From NCBI GenBank assembly GCA_007124105.1, contig SLFT01000402.1, positions 1-9,337 on the forward strand: a stretch of DNA of 9,337 nt, in the 5' to 3' direction. Below, piece by piece: positions 6,763-9,337 of this stretch; the first letter of the stretch is position 1; every line of letters begins with the position of its first letter. The notes under the pieces are model-generated. The model saw nothing but the letters and a program-made list of their open reading frames with translations, searched no databases and was not told the origin of the DNA. The stretch comes from Candidatus Hydrogenedentota bacterium. Its GTDB lineage: Bacteria; Hydrogenedentota; Hydrogenedentia; Hydrogenedentales; CAITNO01. The position numbers and the translations under genes are program-made.

Positions 6763-6791
6763 TTGCATCCGATACGCAATAGGCGCATAAT
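6763..6791 (+). promoter_or_regulatory. Candidate sigma70-type promoter of the oxidoreductase operon
   Basis: CATAAT at 6786-6791 matches five of six bases of the -10 consensus. TTGCAT at 6763-6768 lies 17 bases before it and matches only the TTG of the -35 consensus. Transcription would start near 6798, about 65 bases before the gene. The weak -35 next to two tandem 12-mers would suit an activated promoter. This is pattern matching only. Confidence 0.35.
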
Positions 6792-6797
6792 ACAGCG

Positions 6798-6820
6798 GCG
6801 CGCCCTTCGCGCGTTTTTTC
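6798..6820 (+). terminator. Terminator-like hairpin with T tract in the leader of the oxidoreductase operon
   Basis: GCGCG (6798-6802) pairs with CGCGC (6808-6812) around a five-base loop CCCTT, followed by G and six T residues (6814-6819). The stem is short but all G:C, and the T tract is well placed for plus-strand termination. No plus-strand gene precedes it in this window, so it would either end a small untranslated transcript or attenuate the operon downstream. Confidence 0.4.
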
Positions 6821-6850
6821 TTTGACCCAAGAAATGTTTTGACACAGTAT

Positions 6851-6855
6851 GGAGG
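6851..6855 (+). promoter_or_regulatory. Ribosome binding site deciding the start of the MocA-type gene
   Basis: GGAGG lies nine bases before the ATG at 6865 but only three bases before the in-frame ATG at 6859. The spacing favours 6865. Confidence 0.65.
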
Positions 6856-6864
6856 TTAATGAAG

Positions 6865-8109
6865 ATGACTGAGCAGACGACACGACGTGATTTTCTGAAG
6901 ACAAGCGCGGGCGCCGCCGTTACTCTGGGCGCGCTGGGATACGCAAAAAGCGCGGGCGCGAACGACCGCCTGTCCATTGGCATTATCGGCTGCGGCAGCC
7001 GTGGACGCGGCACCATCATGCCGGCAATAAACCATTTGGCGAAAGAGCAGAATGTCGAAATTACCGCTGTGTGCGATCCCTGGGGCGCGCATCGCCGGGA
7101 AGCGGCGCTCATGTGCAACGATTGGTTCGGTCGCGAAGCGCGTCAGTATACGTCCCACAAAGAGTTGTTGGACCAGCAGGACGTTGATCTTGTCGCCATT
7201 GTCAGCTGCGATCACCAACATGCGATACAGTTAAAAGATGCGGCTGAGGCAGGCAAGGATGTTTTTTGCGAAAAACCGCTCGCAAAAAATTTAGAGGAAC
7301 TGAAAGCGGCGTATGACGCCGTCAAGGCCAACGATACAGTTGTGCAGGTGGGCACGCAGATACGCAGTCGCCCCAGCATTGAAGCGGCCCGCCAATTTTT
7401 CGCCACCGGCGCGTTGGGCAGGGTCGGACGGGTCGAGCAAATACGCAACGCGTCCCGTCCCTATTGGTACCAGTACATCCGCGAGGTGGAAGAAAATGAT
7501 GTGGACTGGCCGGAGTTCTTGTTTGGACTGTCGCCGCGCCCCTTTGATCCGGTGATGTGTTCAGGGTGGTACGGCTATCGCGATTTCTCCGACGGACCGA
7601 TTCCGGGCCTGGCAAGCCATTTTATTGATCTGGTTCATTTCATTACCGGCGCGAAATTCCCAAGCAGTTGCGTGGCCATGAGCGGCGTCTATACGTGGAT
7701 AGATGAACATCAGTTTGATGCGCCCGACCATGCCACCGCCGTATGGGAATACTCCGAGGGCTTCAAGGCCCATTACTCCACCAATTTCGGCAACGGCAGT
7801 GGCAGCCGCATGAATTTCTACGGCAATCAGGGCGTGTTGGATGTGTCCGACTGGAGCAAAAGCTATGTATCCGGTGAGGGTGTACATGGGGAAACTGACC
7901 TGGCCAGGGAACCGGCGCAACTCGACGACATCGAACGCCCGGAGCATGTGGAAGACTGGCTGCAATGCGTCCGTAACCGCAAAGCGCCCAATGCGGACAT
8001 CGAAGCTGGCTACCAACATGCGGTGGCGTGTCTCATGGGCGTGATTGCCTCGGATACGGGACAGCGGCAGATTTATGATCACGAGACGCGCACTATCAAA
8101 GCCGGATAA
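6865..8109 (+). CDS. Tat-exported Gfo/Idh/MocA family oxidoreductase
   Basis: This 414-residue protein (416 if translation begins at 6859) belongs to the Gfo/Idh/MocA family of NAD(P)-dependent sugar and cyclitol dehydrogenases. A twin-arginine leader opens it: TRRDFLKTS at 6-14, a hydrophobic Ala/Gly stretch and AGA before Asn33. The Rossmann nucleotide-binding motif is GIIGCGSRGRG (39-49). CEKPLAKN (135-142) holds the conserved EKP lysine K137. The C-terminal alpha/beta domain follows, with GLASHFIDLVHF (248-259) supplying H252, D255 and H258 where related enzymes keep catalytic residues. The leader makes it likely to act in the periplasm with tightly bound cofactor, as in exported glucose-fructose oxidoreductase and in GH109 enzymes, which use NAD for redox-assisted glycoside cleavage. 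The substrate is not predictable here. It is followed after 48 bp by an aldo/keto reductase, probably co-transcribed. Confidence 0.94.
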   Translation: MTEQTTRRDFLKTSAGAAVTLGALGYAKSAGANDRLSIGIIGCGSRGRGTIMPAINHLAKEQNVEITAVCDPWGAHRREAALMCNDWFGREARQYTSHKELLDQQDVDLVAIVSCDHQHAIQLKDAAEAGKDVFCEKPLAKNLEELKAAYDAVKANDTVVQVGTQIRSRPSIEAARQFFATGALGRVGRVEQIRNASRPYWYQYIREVEENDVDWPEFLFGLSPRPFDPVMCSGWYGYRDFSDGPIPGLASHFIDLVHFITGAKFPSSCVAMSGVYTWIDEHQFDAPDHATAVWEYSEGFKAHYSTNFGNGSGSRMNFYGNQGVLDVSDWSKSYVSGEGVHGETDLAREPAQLDDIERPEHVEDWLQCVRNRKAPNADIEAGYQHAVACLMGVIASDTGQRQIYDHETRTIKAG

Positions 8110-8157
8110 AGCGCGGATACACGGAAAGTCAGTAACAGATATACGGAGGCCGTACCA

Positions 8158-9054
8158 ATGGCTGCTATTACACGGCGTGATTTTCTTGGGTACTCAGCGG
8201 GCGCGGTTGCGGCGACCGCTTTCACGGCCGGTCGTACCGGCCATGCCGCACTCGTACGCCCCCGGGCAACAGACGTGCGAACGCTGGGCAACACGGGCAT
8301 CCAATGTTCCTATCTGGGCATAGGCACCGGCATTCGGGGCAGCGGCCCGGGTATTACAAGATTGACCCTGGAACTGACGGGCAACGCGATAGTGGAATTG
8401 CTCGAATACGCTTATGCGCAGGGCGTCACCTATTTCGACTTGGCCGACCGCTATGGTTCGCATCACCATGCGCGTCTTGCGTTGAATCGCTCCGTCCCGC
8501 GAGACAAGGTGATGCTGCTGAGCAAGGTATGGTCCCGCGAGGCGACACAGGTTAAAAACGATGTAGAGCGCTTCCGGGAGGAACTGGATACCGATTGCAT
8601 AGACGTGGTGCTGCTGCATTGCCTGCGCCAGGGCGAGGAGGACTGGCCGGAAACGCTGAAACCGGCCATGGACGCGCTCGCTGACGCCAAGGCAAAGGGA
8701 CACATCAAGGCGCACGGCGTGTCATGTCATATCCTGCCCGCGCTCGAGCGGGTCGCCGACGAGCCCTGGTGCGACGTGGCACTGGTGCGGATCAACCCCT
8801 TCAATGTCAATATGGATGGCCCGGTCGAGAAGATTGTTCCCATTATGCAACGGATGCATGACGCCGGGAAGGGTGTGCTCGGCATGAAGATTCTGGGCGA
8901 AGGCGCGCCGGAGGTGGTGGCGAAAATGGATGAATCGCTGCGCTTCGCCGCGGACTTGAAGTGCCTGGACGCCATGACCATCGGATTCATGAGCAAGACC
9001 GAACTTGACGACGTGGTAACGCGTCTGGAAAACGTCTCAACAGCGCGGTCATGA
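8158..9054 (+). CDS. Tat-exported aldo/keto reductase, paralogue of the gene at 1025-1912
   Basis: This 298-residue aldo/keto reductase has a twin-arginine leader (TRRDFLGYS at 5-13, then an Ala/Gly-rich stretch and GHA before Ala31). The catalytic tetrad is intact: D94 and Y99 in YFDLADRYGSHH, K123 in LLSKVW and H154 in VLLHC. The later strands VRINPFNVNMDG and VLGMKILGEG follow. Nearly every landmark is shared with the minus-strand aldo/keto reductase, including the unusual YGSHH, the INPF block and a closing TIGF segment, so the two are duplicates that have diverged. GGAGG lies eight bases before the ATG. It lies 48 bp after the MocA-type gene and probably forms a two-gene operon with it, pointing to successive or coupled redox steps on one exported substrate. 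The stop codon lies inside the left arm of the inverted repeat at 9048-9124. Confidence 0.94.
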   Translation: MAAITRRDFLGYSAGAVAATAFTAGRTGHAALVRPRATDVRTLGNTGIQCSYLGIGTGIRGSGPGITRLTLELTGNAIVELLEYAYAQGVTYFDLADRYGSHHHARLALNRSVPRDKVMLLSKVWSREATQVKNDVERFREELDTDCIDVVLLHCLRQGEEDWPETLKPAMDALADAKAKGHIKAHGVSCHILPALERVADEPWCDVALVRINPFNVNMDGPVEKIVPIMQRMHDAGKGVLGMKILGEGAPEVVAKMDESLRFAADLKCLDAMTIGFMSKTELDDVVTRLENVSTARS

Positions 9055-9124
9055 AAATAAAAGTGGATGCGGCGTCCAGGGTCGCTTTATCGTGACCTGG
9101 ATGTCGCCACGGCATTTTCATGAC
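9048..9124. terminator. Nested inverted repeat, likely bidirectional terminator between convergent genes
   Basis: The outer arms GTCATGAAAAT (9048-9058) and ATTTTCATGAC (9114-9124) are perfect reverse complements. Inside them, 9069-9084 pairs with 9093-9107 in a stem of about 15 pairs, including TCCAGG with CCTGGA and one bulged G, around a loop of eight bases. An A-rich run (AAAATAAAAG) precedes the inner stem and a T run (ATTTTC) follows it after six bases, so each strand has a T tract beyond a hairpin. The element lies between two genes converging from opposite strands, where shared terminators are common. Confidence 0.55.
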
Positions 9125-9131
9125 AGCCGGG

Positions 9132-9337
9132 TTAGCAGGCGTCCTCATTCGTGAGCATTGCGTTCACAAAATCAATATCAAATTCAGCGGGATCAAATTC
9201 GCCGCCCAGCCAGTCCATCATCTCTTCGTATTGGGGATGGTCAGGGTCCTTGAGCACTTCCTGCATCTGGTAGAAGCCATAGAGACCGCCGCAGTCCTCC
9301 GGCGGACAGGCGTTTTTGCCTTTAAGACAGCGTGGCG
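9132..9337 (-). CDS. Plasmid pRiA4b ORF-3-like protein, C-terminal part
   Basis: A minus-strand frame enters from the right edge and ends at TAA (9134-9132), giving 67 C-terminal codons; the N-terminal part lies outside the window. The visible part holds CLKGKNACPPEDCGG followed by LYGFYQMQEVLKDPDHPQYEEMMDWLGGEFDPAEFDIDFVN. That layout (a Cys-x6-Cys-Pro-Pro-Glu-Asp-Cys-Gly-Gly motif, then DPxHPxxEEMxxWLGGEFDP) is the typical C-terminus of the plasmid pRiA4b ORF-3 family (IS1096 element passenger TnpR-like). The family is widespread on chromosomes, and its biochemical role is not established. The three cysteines suggest metal binding. The gene converges on the aldo/keto reductase, separated by the inverted repeat. 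It could be a mobile-element remnant, but nothing else in the window shows an insertion sequence. Confidence 0.85.
   Translation of the reverse strand, partial: PRCLKGKNACPPEDCGGLYGFYQMQEVLKDPDHPQYEEMMDWLGGEFDPAEFDIDFVNAMLTNEDAC

Larger units (their letters stand above)
6427..6864. other. Divergent intergenic region with repeats and control elements, no convincing gene
   Basis: This stretch of about 440 bases lies between the minus-strand NfeD cassette and the plus-strand oxidoreductase pair and must hold the promoters of both. I find no open frame with family resemblance. It contains the palindromic element at 6612-6670, a partial extra copy at 6543-6552, a 12-bp tandem duplication at 6739-6762, a candidate plus-strand promoter at 6763-6791 and a terminator-like hairpin at 6798-6820. 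For the minus strand I see -10-like boxes (TACAAT at 6497-6492 and GATAAT at 6534-6529), but no acceptable -35 box at the right distance, so I do not call a promoter for the NfeD cassette. Confidence 0.7.

Noticed and set aside
6839..6844. TTGACA, a perfect -35 consensus, just before the MocA-type gene
   Set aside because: The matching -10 would fall inside the coding start and transcription would begin after the ribosome site, so it cannot drive this gene. A -10 for it is also absent.
1..9337. CRISPR array, tRNA, rRNA, insertion sequence, toxin-antitoxin or defence genes
   Set aside because: I looked for regularly spaced repeats, tRNA-like cloverleaf ends, transposase motifs and small paired genes and found none. 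The pRiA4b-like fragment alone is not evidence of a mobile element.

Overview
The window looks like a piece of a moderately GC-rich chromosome from a Gram-negative-type environmental bacterium. Three enzymes with twin-arginine (Tat) leaders (one Gfo/Idh/MocA oxidoreductase, two aldo/keto reductases), a secreted glycoside-hydrolase-like protein, and a proline-rich anchored protein ending in an ILGPPKA tail are features I associate with Planctomycetes, Lentisphaerae and Candidatus Hydrogenedentes. Hydrogenedentes is my best guess. It rests on recalled protein style only; the window has no rRNA or other phylogenetic marker.

Layout. Positions 1-6426 are one uninterrupted run of minus-strand genes, read from right to left. 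First comes a membrane-quality-control cassette: a long NfeD with a ClpP-like serine protease domain (6426-4663), a small unrecognised helical protein (4512-4210), a short NfeD (4213-3734), the flotillin-like FloA (3701-2697) and a single-pass Pro/Arg/Gln-rich protein (2661-1993). Then come a Tat-exported aldo/keto reductase (1912-1025) and the N-terminal 314 residues of a secreted GH67/GH20-like glycoside hydrolase (944 to beyond the left edge). The last gene is clear on the minus strand although it is cut by the window border.

Positions 6427-6864 are a divergent intergenic region without a convincing gene. It holds an imperfect palindromic REP-like element (6612-6670), a perfect 12-bp tandem duplication (6739-6762) just upstream of a candidate promoter, and a small terminator-like hairpin with a T tract (6798-6820) that lies after that promoter and before the next gene.

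Positions 6865-9054 are a plus-strand pair: a Tat-signal Gfo/Idh/MocA oxidoreductase and a Tat-signal aldo/keto reductase 48 bp downstream. The second enzyme is a clear paralogue of the aldo/keto reductase on the other side of the NfeD/flotillin cassette. A strong nested inverted repeat (9048-9124) separates this pair from a converging minus-strand gene, of which only the C-terminus is present (9337-9132). Its cysteine-rich end marks it as a plasmid pRiA4b ORF-3-like protein.

Working together. FloA and NfeD proteins form membrane microdomain and protease-associated assemblies in characterised bacteria, so the middle block probably maintains the envelope. The flanking exported NAD(P)-type oxidoreductases and the secreted hydrolase suggest oxidation or cleavage of glycans or cyclitols outside the cytoplasm. 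That functional link is inference from domains and position.
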